A stretch of DNA of 64,000 nt from Deltaproteobacteria bacterium (GCA_016935665.1 JAFGQN010000110.1:1-64000), one strand, 5' to 3'; positions 18,643-28,335 are shown, counted from the stretch's first letter. The notes: generated by a model from the sequence alone, not told the origin. Made by a program: numbers and translations.

Positions 18643-19699
18643 TGGCGGCCTCCTTCGATTCTCCCAGCTGTTGCAATCCAAATTTTTTCGGTTTGGTGTA
18701 CGTGTTGATGATGGGCACGCAGGCGTTCATAAGCAGCACTGCGAAGGACACCCCTTCGGGATACCCGGCCCACAGACGAATGACCATGGTGAGAATGCCG
18801 CAACCGGAGCCGAAAATCAGCTTACCTTTATTGTACATGGGGCTGGTCACGTAGTCGGTGGCCATAAACCATGCACCAATGATGACACCGCCGGACAACA
18901 GATGAAACAGGGCACCTGCGTACTGTTCCGGATTGGCCAGGTTTGTGAGGCCGGCAATAACCGCCACGGCAGCCATGAATGAAACCGGGATGTGCCAGCT
19001 GATGATTTTGCGAATTAAAAGGAAAATCCCCCCGGCCAGCAGGATAAACGCGGCGGTTTCCCCCAGAGAACCGTTAATATTTCCAATGAGAAATGCCGAC
19101 GAGGTATCCAGTCCAGACACCGCTTTGGCACCTTCTTCACCCAGAAGTCCCAGCGGGGTTGCGGCCGTGATGGCGTCCACGTTGCCGGAGCCTGCATCCA
19201 CCAGATTGCCCGCAGCGTCGAAGGCACTCACATTTTTACCAAAGAGAGTATCTCCGGTCCCGGAGGGAACCAGCCAGCGGGTGAGAGGCGCGGGAAAGGC
19301 GATGAGCAGAAATACACGGCCCGTCATGGCGGGATTGAATGGATTTTGTCCCAGCCCGCCAAACACCGATTTGGCCACCACAATGGCCACGAACGCGCCA
19401 ATGCCACAAATCCAGACAGGTAACCCCGGTGGCAGCGTCAGTGCAAGAATGAGTCCGGTCAGTGCGGCGGAACCGTCTTTCAGGCTCACGGGCTTTTTCA
19501 TGGCATAGTTGGTCAGGCCTTCAAACACAATGCAAAATACGATTGTGGAAAGCAGCACTGTTGCGGCGGGCAGGCCAAACAGATAAATGGCGTACGCCGC
19601 TGCCGGCACCAGGGAAAAGAACACCGTCCACATGATTTTAGAGGTGGTGGTACCGCTATGTGCATGGGGAGATGAGGAGACAATTAATTGCTTGCTCAT
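18635..19699 (-). CDS. rnfD: Rnf complex subunit D
   Basis: Membrane subunit with a covalently bound flavin, 354 aa. Signatures: SPHAHSGTTTSKIMWTVFFSLVP at the N-terminus, GGLGQNPFNPAMTGRVFLLIAFP, the flavin-attachment region DAITAATPLGLL, and GSGCGILTMVIRLWAGYPEGVSFAVLLMNACVPIIN near the C-terminus. GGAGG precedes the ATG. The gene follows rnfC by 15 bp. Confidence 0.95.
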   Translation of the reverse strand: MSKQLIVSSSPHAHSGTTTSKIMWTVFFSLVPAAAYAIYLFGLPAATVLLSTIVFCIVFEGLTNYAMKKPVSLKDGSAALTGLILALTLPPGLPVWICGIGAFVAIVVAKSVFGGLGQNPFNPAMTGRVFLLIAFPAPLTRWLVPSGTGDTLFGKNVSAFDAAGNLVDAGSGNVDAITAATPLGLLGEEGAKAVSGLDTSSAFLIGNINGSLGETAAFILLAGGIFLLIRKIISWHIPVSFMAAVAVIAGLTNLANPEQYAGALFHLLSGGVIIGAWFMATDYVTSPMYNKGKLIFGSGCGILTMVIRLWAGYPEGVSFAVLLMNACVPIINTYTKPKKFGLQQLGESKEAANA

Positions 19700-19714
19700 G
19701 GTGTGAAAGCCTCC

Positions 19715-21034
19715 TTATCCTTTCTTTCTTCTGGCCGCCATAATTTCCTGTTTGGCCAGTCTGATTTTTTGAACCAATGGAATCTGTGACGGACATTCGT
19801 GGGCACACGAACCGCATTCCATGCAGTCCATGGCGTCAAATTCCTCTGCTTTGTCGTACATTCGACATTCACTGAACGCCGCGATTTCTGCCGGAACCAG
19901 TCGCATGGGACAGGCGTGAAGACAGCGACCGCATCGAATACAGGCGACAGGGGGCACAAGGGTCACATCTTTGGCGTCAAACACCAGAATACCACTGGTG
20001 CCTTTGGTCACCGGCGGTGCTGCGGAATATTGCGCAAATCCCATCATGGGACCGCCCAGAATCAATTTTCCCGCCGTATCCAGGTCGACACCGCAATGTG
20101 CCAGAACCACAGATACCGGGGTGCCAATGGAAATCATGAAATTCCCTGGTTTGGGAACCGCACTGCCCGTCACGGTGACCACGCGTTCAAATAACGGAAT
20201 GCCTTTGGTGACCGCGTCATATACCGCTTTGGCGGTGCCCACATTCTGCACCACAACACCCACGTCCATGGGGAGGCCGCCAGAGGGGACCTCTTTTTTC
20301 AGCAACGCTTCGATAAGCTGCTTTTCGCCGCCCTGTGGATATTTAATTTCGAGCCGGGCCACTTTTATATCTGTGCCTTTACAGGCGGTTTCCATGGCGG
20401 CGATGGCATCGGGTTTGTTTACTTCGATACCAATGTATCCGTTTTGAGCGCCGAGTATTTTGCGAATAATCTGCAGGCCCTCCACCACGTCTTCCGCGTA
20501 TTCAACCATCACGCGATGGTCCGCTGTGAGATAGGGTTCGCATTCCGCGCCATTCAGAATCACGGTGTCAATGGGTTTCGCTGCCGGAGGAGACAGTTTT
20601 ACATGGGTTGGAAAGGTTGCGCCGCCCATCCCCACAATGCCTGCCTCTGAAATCATATTCTTCAACGTTTCCTTATCCGCCGTTTTCCAGTTCTCCAGGC
20701 CTTTGAGCGGTGCCATTTCGTTTTGCTCATTGTTTGCAATCACAACGCAAAGCACATCGACACCAAGGGCGCCGGGACGTGGCTCCACCGCCGTTACCTG
20801 TCCGGATACACTCGAGTGTACCGGCGCCGAGACAAAGCCGCCCGCCTCTCCAATAACCTGACCCTTTTGCACCATGTCTCCTTTTTCGACACAGGCTTTG
20901 GCGGGTGCGCCAATGTGTTGCGACAACGGAATAATGATTTCCTTAGGGGCTGCAACGCACTCAATTGCCGCCTTTTCGCTTCGACTTTTATTGTAGTTGG
21001 GATGAATGCCACCTTTGAACGTTTGGACTCTCAT
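19715..21034 (-). CDS. rnfC: Rnf complex subunit C (NADH/FMN and 2x[4Fe-4S])
   Basis: Peripheral subunit that exchanges electrons with NAD. 439 aa. An N-terminal barrel-sandwich part (HIGAPAKACVEKGDMVQKGQVIGE) is followed by the GMGGATFPTH nucleotide/FMN motif and VILNGAECEPYLTADHRVM; two cluster motifs follow, CIRCGRCLHACP and CMECGSCAHECP. It lacks the long repeat tail seen in enterobacterial RsxC. Its ATG overlaps the rnfB stop (ATGA). Confidence 0.95.
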   Translation of the reverse strand: MRVQTFKGGIHPNYNKSRSEKAAIECVAAPKEIIIPLSQHIGAPAKACVEKGDMVQKGQVIGEAGGFVSAPVHSSVSGQVTAVEPRPGALGVDVLCVVIANNEQNEMAPLKGLENWKTADKETLKNMISEAGIVGMGGATFPTHVKLSPPAAKPIDTVILNGAECEPYLTADHRVMVEYAEDVVEGLQIIRKILGAQNGYIGIEVNKPDAIAAMETACKGTDIKVARLEIKYPQGGEKQLIEALLKKEVPSGGLPMDVGVVVQNVGTAKAVYDAVTKGIPLFERVVTVTGSAVPKPGNFMISIGTPVSVVLAHCGVDLDTAGKLILGGPMMGFAQYSAAPPVTKGTSGILVFDAKDVTLVPPVACIRCGRCLHACPMRLVPAEIAAFSECRMYDKAEEFDAMDCMECGSCAHECPSQIPLVQKIRLAKQEIMAARRKKG

Positions 21035-21975
21035 GACTCCACTCCCTTATTTGCTTTTTGAGCATCCGCTTTGGCCGTTGCTTTGGCTTTGGCCTCTGCC
21101 TTGCGCTTTTTCTCGGCGGTTTTCCACTCGTCAGCGCGTTTTTCAAATGTATCGCGAGTAGACTTGTTACTCAGCCAGTCGGTGAGCGCATATTCCCTGG
21201 AATCAAAGATGGCCGCCTGCGGGCAGGCGAGCGCTGCGGTGTCGGGAATCTCCGTCCCGCTGTCGTAATCCACCACTGCCAGAGCCTCCTGCACTTTGAT
21301 GAGCTTTGACTGTTTCACGCACAGTTTACAGCCGGTGCATCCCACCGAACAAACCGCCTTAACCGCTTTGGCTTTATCAGGGTTCGTGCAAAGGACATGA
21401 ACCGTTGCCTTTTTGGGGACCATTTTAATAATGCCGCGCGGGCAGGTGGCCACGCATTTTTTACAGCCGGTGCATTTGTCGGGGTCCACTCGAACCAGAC
21501 CGTTTTCGGTTTTGTACATGGCATCGAACGCGCAGACATCGATACAGGACCCGAGTCCCAGACATCCATGGGTGCAGGACTTGAAACCTCCGGCGACCAC
21601 GTGGGCGGCTTTGCAGTCCGAAATGCCGCTGTACACGCTGCGTTTGGGAGACGCATCGTCCCCACCTGCACATGCCACCAGTGCCACCATGGGCTCGGAT
21701 GTCTCCACATCAACGCCCAGAATTTTTCCGATTTCGGCGGCCAAATCATCGCCCCCCGGGGGGCAGGCGGTGGGCGATGCCGAGCCTTGCACCAGTGCAT
21801 TGGCATAGCCGCTGCAACCCGGGAACCCGCAACCGCCACAATTGGCGCCGGGCATGATATCCATGAGCAATTCCAGTTTCCTATCCACCTCCACCGCGAA
21901 CGCCTTGCGTCCGATGGCCAGCAGAATCGCCATAACCAGACCGACGCCACATAATACCAATAGTGCTGTTATCAT
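21031..21975 (-). CDS. rnfB: Rnf complex subunit B (long, multi-cluster ferredoxin subunit)
   Basis: Accepts electrons from ferredoxin. 314 aa, much longer than enterobacterial RsxB (about 190). An N-terminal helix (ALLVLCGVGLVMAILLAIG) precedes the first cluster motif ANCGGCGFPGCSGYA..ACPPGG. Further motifs: CTHGCLGLGSCIDVC, CTGCKKCVATCP, CSVGCTGCKLCVK and ALACPQ. The C-terminus is a Lys/Ala coiled tail (EKKRKAEAKAKATAKADAQ). The length and extra clusters are like RnfB of anaerobes such as clostridia, although the gene order is proteobacterial. Confidence 0.95.
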   Translation of the reverse strand: MITALLVLCGVGLVMAILLAIGRKAFAVEVDRKLELLMDIMPGANCGGCGFPGCSGYANALVQGSASPTACPPGGDDLAAEIGKILGVDVETSEPMVALVACAGGDDASPKRSVYSGISDCKAAHVVAGGFKSCTHGCLGLGSCIDVCAFDAMYKTENGLVRVDPDKCTGCKKCVATCPRGIIKMVPKKATVHVLCTNPDKAKAVKAVCSVGCTGCKLCVKQSKLIKVQEALAVVDYDSGTEIPDTAALACPQAAIFDSREYALTDWLSNKSTRDTFEKRADEWKTAEKKRKAEAKAKATAKADAQKANKGVES

Positions 21976-21986
21976 TGGTTCCTCAC

Positions 21987-22568
21987 TTAATTCGCCGGTG
22001 CCAGACCGGAAAAGCCCATGAACGCAAGGGATAGAATTCCCGCCGTCACAAAGGCGATGGCAGCACCCTTAAAAGATTCAGGAACGTTGGCGGTATCCAT
22101 TTTTTCCCGCAGACCGGCAAACAGGAGCAGGGCAATTGCAAAGCCCGCTGCCGCGCCGATGGCGTTAAACAGCACTTCCAACAGATTGAATCCTTTGTCG
22201 ATATTCAGAACCGCCAGCCCCAGTACCGCACAGTTGGTGGTAATCAGCGGCAAAAAGATTCCCAGTGCCTCATATAGAGATGGTGACAGCTTCTGAATCG
22301 CCATTTCGGTAAGCTGGACTGTTGACGCGATTACTATAATAAACACAATGGTTTGAAGATAGGTCGCCTCAAAAGGGTCCAGCACCCAGGTGCTCAACGT
22401 ATATGTCAGGAGTGAGGCCACCAGCATGACGAAAAGCACCGCCATGGCCATCCCGGCCGCCGTTCCCATACGCCTTGAAACACCAAGAAAAGGACAGATA
22501 CCCAGAAACTTGGAAAGAACATAGTTCTCGGTGAGCATTGCCAGCAACACAATTACTAAAATATTCAT
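21987..22568 (-). CDS. rnfA: Rnf complex subunit A
   Basis: 193 aa, six membrane helices. Signatures: LTENYVLSKFLGICPFLGVSRRMGTAAGMAMAV at the N-terminus and LPLITTNCAVLGLAVLN in the middle; the two conserved Cys that bind the membrane [2Fe-2S] cluster together with RnfE are in GICPF and TNCAV. First gene of the six-gene operon, with AGAGGA before the ATG. The 180 bp upstream, shared with the end of the kinase gene, must hold the promoter. Confidence 0.95.
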   Translation of the reverse strand: MNILVIVLLAMLTENYVLSKFLGICPFLGVSRRMGTAAGMAMAVLFVMLVASLLTYTLSTWVLDPFEATYLQTIVFIIVIASTVQLTEMAIQKLSPSLYEALGIFLPLITTNCAVLGLAVLNIDKGFNLLEVLFNAIGAAAGFAIALLLFAGLREKMDTANVPESFKGAAIAFVTAGILSLAFMGFSGLAPAN

Positions 22569-22748
22569 TACTCAATCCTCTGGTTTGAAATGGAAAATCA
22601 AAAAAAGCATGTAAAATCCGCGCAGTTTTCGACTTCGGCCAGGTCAGCTCTAGTTTTTTTAAAAAGATTTTTCAAGTATAAAGAAGTGCTTATCCATATT
22701 GTGGCGAAAAGTGTCTTTATATTGGGGACAGTTTGGGAAAAGTTGTAC

Positions 22749-25700
22749 TCAGATTGTACTCAGCAGCGTATTAATCTGGTTTTTGTAAAATTCATTGTGA
22801 TATTCCCGGATAAGCGCCTTTGCACTTTGCAGGCTGGTCCGGGCATCATCGGGCCTGTTTAGAGACAGGTATATATTACCCAACACGTATCCTGTGACAA
22901 TACGCGATTCCACATCCAGCGAATCGGTATCCCGTGCTTCCAGCTGTGCGAGTGCCGTTTGATTGCCGAATTTGACCGCATCGATGAACCAGAGCCCAAT
23001 CTGAGTGCGGTCTTTGAGACTTTTAAACTGAATTATGGTTGATATTTCTATGGATTCCCGCAAGTGGTCAAAAGCCTGCCGGTAGTTTTTCTGCTCCAGG
23101 CAGCAGGTGGCCATGAGGTGGTGCAGTATAGCGAGTTCCCGCTTCATATTCTGTTGATGGGCGAACGTCAGTGCTGTGCCAAAGGCTTCCAGCGCCAATT
23201 CGTATTTTCGCATCATGAAATGGCAATGCCCTTCCGCTGTCAGGTAGTGGATTGAGATGGGAGCGATAGTGGTGGAGGGACTATGCACCTCGATTCGCTC
23301 CAGTGCTTTGTCTGTCTCCCCCTTTAAAGCGAGGCAGACTGTCAGGAACGCGTTGGCGAACGGATGCAGTTCCCGGGAGGACTCATCGACAATCTCTTCG
23401 AGCAGTCTGGTAGCCTCTGCAATATTGCCAAGGTTGAGCAGTATTTCGGCCAGCGTGCGCTTCGATAACAGGGATTCGGCGCCATCCTGCCGTGAAATCA
23501 CCTCCTGCAATTGCTCCACCGCTTCATTGTATTCGCCCACATGAGCCAGAAGCGTCGCCTCCTGCGCTGCCAGCGTGTTTTGATTGCCCGTTGCCGGTTT
23601 TTCATCTGTCGATGTGGCCTGGAGCTCAGATCTGAGCAGAATGGCCTGTTTTAAAACCTGGTTGGCCTGACTGGTCTGTGGCGCCATCACGACTAACTGT
23701 TCAAAAATATCAAAGCTGGATATATTCCCAATGCCAGCCATGGCAAGCTCGAAGGCCAACAGATAGTACCTCACAGAGGTTTCGTTATCGAGTGTAACCG
23801 CTGCGTTTTGTGCCGCGATGACCAAATATTCAAACGCGGCTCTCTTTTCGCCGCATTTCAGATAGTGTATCGCCAGGGGTTCGGCGTATTTTTCAAGATC
23901 CTTCGGGTACTCCTGTTCAAGGCGTTGCGCCAGCGTCTTGTGAATAAGTTGACGGTCGGTGCGCGCAATGCTCTGGTAGGCGGTCTGCTGAATATACGGC
24001 GATGGAAATGCGAATGTGGACTCATCGAGTTGTGAGAGCAATTTCACTTTCACCAGCATTTGCAGAATCGGAATGAGGTCAGCCGGTTCTCTGTTCATCA
24101 GAAGCGCCAGAATTTCCACTTCGATTTTTTCGCGTAGACAGCCGGCCAGCTGTACGATTTTTCTGCGATCCCAGGGCAGGGCAAACAGCTCTGATGCCAC
24201 CAGATCTCGGACGGTCGGCGGACATGAGAGTTCCTGAGGCAGGTAGATGCTTTCGTTTTGAGCGGTTTTCAGTGCCCCCCGCCGCTGCAACTCCATAATG
24301 GTTTCCTCTGCAAATCTGGGAATACTCGCACTGACTGCCAGTATGTCGCGAATGAGCCGTTCCGAAGGCATGGGAATGCAGGACTGGATAAGCTGCTCCA
24401 TTTCGTTTTCGCAGAGCGGTTCCACATCGCACTGAGTGAATATCGGGCTGCCTTCGAACCCGTGAATATATCCCAGTCGGATGGATACAATTAACAGTAC
24501 CGGGACATCTGAGATACTGTGGGAAAGGGCGTGAATGATGTCAAGGGATTCATCGTCCACGGCTGTCAGGTTGTCAATGGCGACAATCGTCATTGACGTG
24601 CGGGCGCTGCGGCGAATAATGCGAATGAACGCCGATTTCAGAACGTGAGTGTTTTCCACCAGACCCGTGGTGATGAATTTTCGAACCAGAGTCAGCTCGT
24701 GGCTGGGCAGACCGTAAATTTCCATCAAATCAATCTGGGCCTGAATACCCTCCGGTGTTTCATCATCATTAATATCAGCAATGTTTCTCAGAAGTGATTG
24801 CAGCGTTGAAAAGCTTTTCTTCCGCTGCCATGGCAAACACCTGGTGTCAAACCACGACACTTTATGCCCCGCAGCTGTGAGGCGCTGTTTTACCTCCTGC
24901 AGAATCCGGGTTTTCCCAACGCCCACTGGTCCAGTGAGCGCAAGAATGTGACCTTTGCCCTCGCTCACCCCTGCCAAAAGGTCGCCAATTTTCCTGAATT
25001 CCTCCCGGCGCCCGATCAGTTTCGTCAGGGCAGGAGAATCAGCACGGGGTTTCACCAGTTGAAAGAGGTCGGTGTACTCGTCGTTGGGATAGATTTCGCA
25101 ATCGTACCATCGGTTGAGCAGTGGATGGATAAGGGACCGATAAAGTATAGCGTCGGACGGAATGCGCGAGAGTGCGAGACTGTCTTCGATGGCCACCTTG
25201 TATGCGCTGTTCAGTTTGATCTGGGCGTTAAACTCCACTGCGAGTTCCGCCTGGTGAATACCGGCGCCGAAAACGCCCGCTGCCTTGAATGCATTGTCGT
25301 CGCTCATGGCTGCTGTAACGCTCAGAGCAGCTTTGGCAGCGGTGACCAACGCAGCCGAGGGCACCTGTACTCCAAATCCGAACACCATGCTTGTCTCTTC
25401 TTTTTCAAGTAAAATGGCGCCAAACGACTCTGCGATTTTTTCGAGTTTTCTTGAATCGAAGCTTTTGGATTCCCATGAATATGCAAGCAGCGCCACTTCC
25501 CGGATACCCACCGATAGCTGTATGGCATTTTTATCTTCGAATTGGGCCATGTCCGCATCTGAGGGACGCTGGACGGATGTGCTTCGGCCAGATGATTCGT
25601 GAATCGAACTGATGCGTGAGGCGCGGGGAGCTATGGAAGTCAATTGAGAGCTATCGCTGTTGCGCTCGCGCTCCGATACCAGCGGCGCGATGTACTCGGC

Positions 25701-26591
25701 AAGGGACGAGGCGCCCGCTCGCAGGCCTTCCACGTAGGCGAATGTGAGTAGCGCTTCGTACAGCTCCGCCGCGGATTCGTATCTGTCGTTCGGGTCGGGC
25801 GCCAGCGCCTTGCGCAAAATGGGCTCCAAATCAACGGGAATGGATTCCAGTGTTCCACAACACGGCACCTGATAGTCCGGAAAACTTTTGTCATTGATCA
25901 GTTTGAGGTTTTCAACAGGTGAACGATCTTTAAGGGGATTGGCGCCCGTTAGCAATTCGTAAAACACCACTCCGGCAGAAAAGATGTCCACTCGCTTGTC
26001 ATGGGGGGCAGCAATAGCCTGTTCCGGAGCCATGTAGGCGTATTTTCCCCGAACTGGCGAATGGGTGTCGTCTTCAAGAACATTTAATGCCCGGGCAACA
26101 CCAAAATCGGTGATTTTAACTTCTCCCTCGGTGGATATGAGAATATTTTGCGGGCTGACATCCCTGTGAATGATGTTGAGGGGGTTGAGATCCTGGTCCT
26201 TTTTACGGTGAGCGTAGTCCAGACCTTTGGCCACTTCGCATATGATGTGAATGGCCGCTTCCAGCGGAAATGGCTTTCCTGTTTCATTGCCCCAATCAAT
26301 AACATCCGCGAGATCCATTCCCTGAACGTATTCCATCGCCATAAAATAGGAGTCGCCGGCTTTTCCCAGATCATAAATCTGAACAATGTTTGCATGATTG
26401 AGCGAAACGGCAATTTTCGCTTCGTTGACAAACATTTCGACAAATTCCTCGTTATCGGAATACATGGACAGGATTCGCTTGATAACAAGTAGCTTTTCGA
26501 AACCTTCCACGCCATATGACTTGGCTTTGAAAACCTCCGCCATGCCGCCTGTGCCAAGGAGTTCAAGTAGTTGGTATTTTCCAAATATCAC
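22749..26591 (-). CDS. Ser/Thr protein kinase fused to a cyclase-like domain, AAA ATPase and TPRs
   Basis: 1280 aa soluble signalling protein. The kinase domain occupies about residues 1-280: GTGGMAEVFKA glycine loop, VIKR lysine, HRDVSPQN catalytic loop near 145, DFGVA, and MAPEQ. After a Ser-rich linker, about residues 355-500 (VALLAYSWESKSFDSRKLEKIAESFGAILLEKEE) recall a degenerate nucleotide-cyclase-like fold without clear metal residues. IGRREEFRKIGDLL and a Walker A (TGPVGVGKTR, near 560) start an AAA_16-type ATPase; the rest (about 900-1270) is TPR helices. This layout is common in myxobacterial kinases. Single gene, divergent from the STAS-like gene. Confidence 0.88.
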   Translation of the reverse strand: MIFGKYQLLELLGTGGMAEVFKAKSYGVEGFEKLLVIKRILSMYSDNEEFVEMFVNEAKIAVSLNHANIVQIYDLGKAGDSYFMAMEYVQGMDLADVIDWGNETGKPFPLEAAIHIICEVAKGLDYAHRKKDQDLNPLNIIHRDVSPQNILISTEGEVKITDFGVARALNVLEDDTHSPVRGKYAYMAPEQAIAAPHDKRVDIFSAGVVFYELLTGANPLKDRSPVENLKLINDKSFPDYQVPCCGTLESIPVDLEPILRKALAPDPNDRYESAAELYEALLTFAYVEGLRAGASSLAEYIAPLVSERERNSDSSQLTSIAPRASRISSIHESSGRSTSVQRPSDADMAQFEDKNAIQLSVGIREVALLAYSWESKSFDSRKLEKIAESFGAILLEKEETSMVFGFGVQVPSAALVTAAKAALSVTAAMSDDNAFKAAGVFGAGIHQAELAVEFNAQIKLNSAYKVAIEDSLALSRIPSDAILYRSLIHPLLNRWYDCEIYPNDEYTDLFQLVKPRADSPALTKLIGRREEFRKIGDLLAGVSEGKGHILALTGPVGVGKTRILQEVKQRLTAAGHKVSWFDTRCLPWQRKKSFSTLQSLLRNIADINDDETPEGIQAQIDLMEIYGLPSHELTLVRKFITTGLVENTHVLKSAFIRIIRRSARTSMTIVAIDNLTAVDDESLDIIHALSHSISDVPVLLIVSIRLGYIHGFEGSPIFTQCDVEPLCENEMEQLIQSCIPMPSERLIRDILAVSASIPRFAEETIMELQRRGALKTAQNESIYLPQELSCPPTVRDLVASELFALPWDRRKIVQLAGCLREKIEVEILALLMNREPADLIPILQMLVKVKLLSQLDESTFAFPSPYIQQTAYQSIARTDRQLIHKTLAQRLEQEYPKDLEKYAEPLAIHYLKCGEKRAAFEYLVIAAQNAAVTLDNETSVRYYLLAFELAMAGIGNISSFDIFEQLVVMAPQTSQANQVLKQAILLRSELQATSTDEKPATGNQNTLAAQEATLLAHVGEYNEAVEQLQEVISRQDGAESLLSKRTLAEILLNLGNIAEATRLLEEIVDESSRELHPFANAFLTVCLALKGETDKALERIEVHSPSTTIAPISIHYLTAEGHCHFMMRKYELALEAFGTALTFAHQQNMKRELAILHHLMATCCLEQKNYRQAFDHLRESIEISTIIQFKSLKDRTQIGLWFIDAVKFGNQTALAQLEARDTDSLDVESRIVTGYVLGNIYLSLNRPDDARTSLQSAKALIREYHNEFYKNQINTLLSTI

Positions 26592-26844
26592 GTGTTCAAA
26601 CCTGCCAGGAAATCTTAATTGTTACTGGGTTCCCCGATTATGTATATGCTAGAAATACAATATTTCATAATGCATTTAATAGTTTAGTGCCACATTTTGC
26701 AAAAAAGGGATGGAATCGGAAACGACACTCCTCTAATGCGACTGCCCGTCAAGTATGCTATAAGATTACGAATTGGGAATTTGCAACTGCGGCTGGACCA
26801 GGTGAACAGCTGCGCCGGTCACAGAAAATAGAAGGAGATTCCGG

Positions 26845-27255
26845 ATGACCGAACAGCGTATGACTATATGGGAAGACAAAAATGCAACCATCTGGGTATA
26901 TCCGAAGCACTGCATAATGCATCATCAACTGCATCATTTTTTTTATGGACTCGCGTTTCGTTCGATACTGACGGCGAGTCTCGATGCATTTGAAACGTAC
27001 AATTGCACCAAGTGGCTGTCTGACGACCGGAATTTTGGCGCCATTTTGCCGGATGATAAAGCCTGGGGAGATGATGTGTGGCGCCCTCGAATGCTTGAAG
27101 CCGGGTGGAAATTCTGGGCCATGGTGCCTCCCAGTAAAGTCACGGGGAAGATGAACATTCAGAAAATGGTTGAGGAGTATATGGCGTTGGGTGTGAGCAG
27201 CGCATTTTTTACACAGCCGGAGGAGGCCCTGGATTGGCTTCTCGCGCAAATATAG
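26845..27255 (+). CDS. STAS/SpoIIAA-like small protein
   Basis: 136 aa. The pattern WLSDDRNFGAILPDDKAWGDDVWRPRMLEAGWKFWAMVPP, ending in FFTQPEEALDWL, resembles a group of short STAS-like (SpoIIAA/SEC14-type) proteins widespread in Bacteroidota and Myxococcota. The phospho-acceptor Ser of true anti-anti-sigma factors cannot be placed. AAGGAG lies 7 nt before the ATG. It is transcribed away from the big kinase across a 253-bp AT-rich gap, so a functional link is possible but unproved. Confidence 0.6.
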   Translation: MTEQRMTIWEDKNATIWVYPKHCIMHHQLHHFFYGLAFRSILTASLDAFETYNCTKWLSDDRNFGAILPDDKAWGDDVWRPRMLEAGWKFWAMVPPSKVTGKMNIQKMVEEYMALGVSSAFFTQPEEALDWLLAQI

Positions 27256-27263
27256 TTGGCGCA

Positions 27264-28238
27264 ATGAGATGTTCATCAGGCAGATATTGGGCAGGTTTCG
27301 TTGCGGATCTGGTTATCGGGATGCACATCTTCGCACTAGCCCTGGCCTTTGGGCTCTGTGCGTGCGGAAAAGGTTACAATTCGGAACAATCCACAGACTC
27401 GAAAAAGCCAGACAAAGCGGTCGCGCCCGCGCTGCAGTCTGAGTCGGAGACCGACGAGGCTGTGTTCCGTGTGAATGCCAGACTCTATCCGGATGCGCGG
27501 TCCGCGCTGGCGGATGTGATGCTGAAAACAAATCCAACGGTTATTGGATTTGGAGAATTTCATCAAAACACCGGCACGCGGAAAATCCGTTCCGCGCTGG
27601 AACGATTTCGCCAGGAGCTGTTGCCATTGGTCGCCGCAGCGAGCAGCGATTTGATTATTGAGACGTGGGTTCCCAAAGGATGCGGTAAAGTGGAGCAAAA
27701 AGTGATCCGCGATGTAGAGAAAGTGACCGAACGTCCCAAAGAAACCGAAGACGAAACCGTTCGGCTGATTCGAGCGTCGCAGCAACAGGGCGTTTCACCC
27801 CACATTCTGGATGTGAAATGCGAGCAGTATGAAGCACTGTTCGATACGGATGGAGAGATGGATTATCTCGCCATGCTGACCCTTGTGGGGACGTTGATGG
27901 GAGATACGGCGGAAAAAGCGTTGGGATACAGAAAGTCTAATCCCGCTGGAAATGGCAGAAACAGAGTGCTTTTATATGGGGGCGCCATCCACAACGATTT
28001 GCAGTTCGACGATATTTGGAAAGAGTGCACCTTTGGACCCCGTTTGCAACAATTGGTGCCGAAATATATTGCGGTAGATTTATTTGTTCCCGAATTTATC
28101 AAAAACAATTCGCTCATCCAAACCCAGACCTGGTATGGTCTATTTGAAAAACACGTCTCCGCAGATCATGTGGTGCTTATCGAAAAAGCACCGAATTCAT
28201 TCATTATTATCTTTAAATCGGGCATTCAAAACGGTTGA
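27264..28238 (+). CDS. Lipoprotein with ChaN/EreA-like (Tiki-type) fold
   Basis: About 324 aa. Start is uncertain: the ATG at 27264 gives an Arg-containing N-terminus before a hydrophobic stretch that ends in a lipobox (LAFGLCAC); a TTG at 27234 has a better Shine-Dalgarno site but lies in the preceding gene, and an ATG at 27321 is also possible. The mature part has VIGFGEFHQN near its start, an IIETW strand and LYGGAIHND near the end; the G-E-x-H and late His pattern recalls ChaN/EreA/TraB-type (Tiki) metalloproteins. Function unknown. Confidence 0.6.
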   Translation: MRCSSGRYWAGFVADLVIGMHIFALALAFGLCACGKGYNSEQSTDSKKPDKAVAPALQSESETDEAVFRVNARLYPDARSALADVMLKTNPTVIGFGEFHQNTGTRKIRSALERFRQELLPLVAAASSDLIIETWVPKGCGKVEQKVIRDVEKVTERPKETEDETVRLIRASQQQGVSPHILDVKCEQYEALFDTDGEMDYLAMLTLVGTLMGDTAEKALGYRKSNPAGNGRNRVLLYGGAIHNDLQFDDIWKECTFGPRLQQLVPKYIAVDLFVPEFIKNNSLIQTQTWYGLFEKHVSADHVVLIEKAPNSFIIIFKSGIQNG

Positions 28239-28260
28239 TTGCGAAATCATCGCAATGGAG

Positions 28261-28283
28261 CGTTGTCCCTTTGGGGACGACGC
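28261..28283. terminator. GC-rich hairpin after the ChaN-like gene
   Basis: CGTTGTCCC pairs with GGGACGACG (one G-T pair) around a short loop, about 25 bp after the stop codon. No T-run follows directly; a T8 run comes about 40 bp later. It may still end transcription ahead of the sulfur operon. Confidence 0.35.
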
Positions 28284-28335
28284 GGCGTTCAGTCCCATTT
28301 GGTTCTTGATTTGATGTATCGGTTTTTTTTTGTTG

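Noticed and set aside
26758-27276. 172-codon minus-strand frame opposite the STAS-like gene
   Set aside because: It has no family features or ribosome site, and the plus-strand protein has a recognisable pattern and AAGGAG site.
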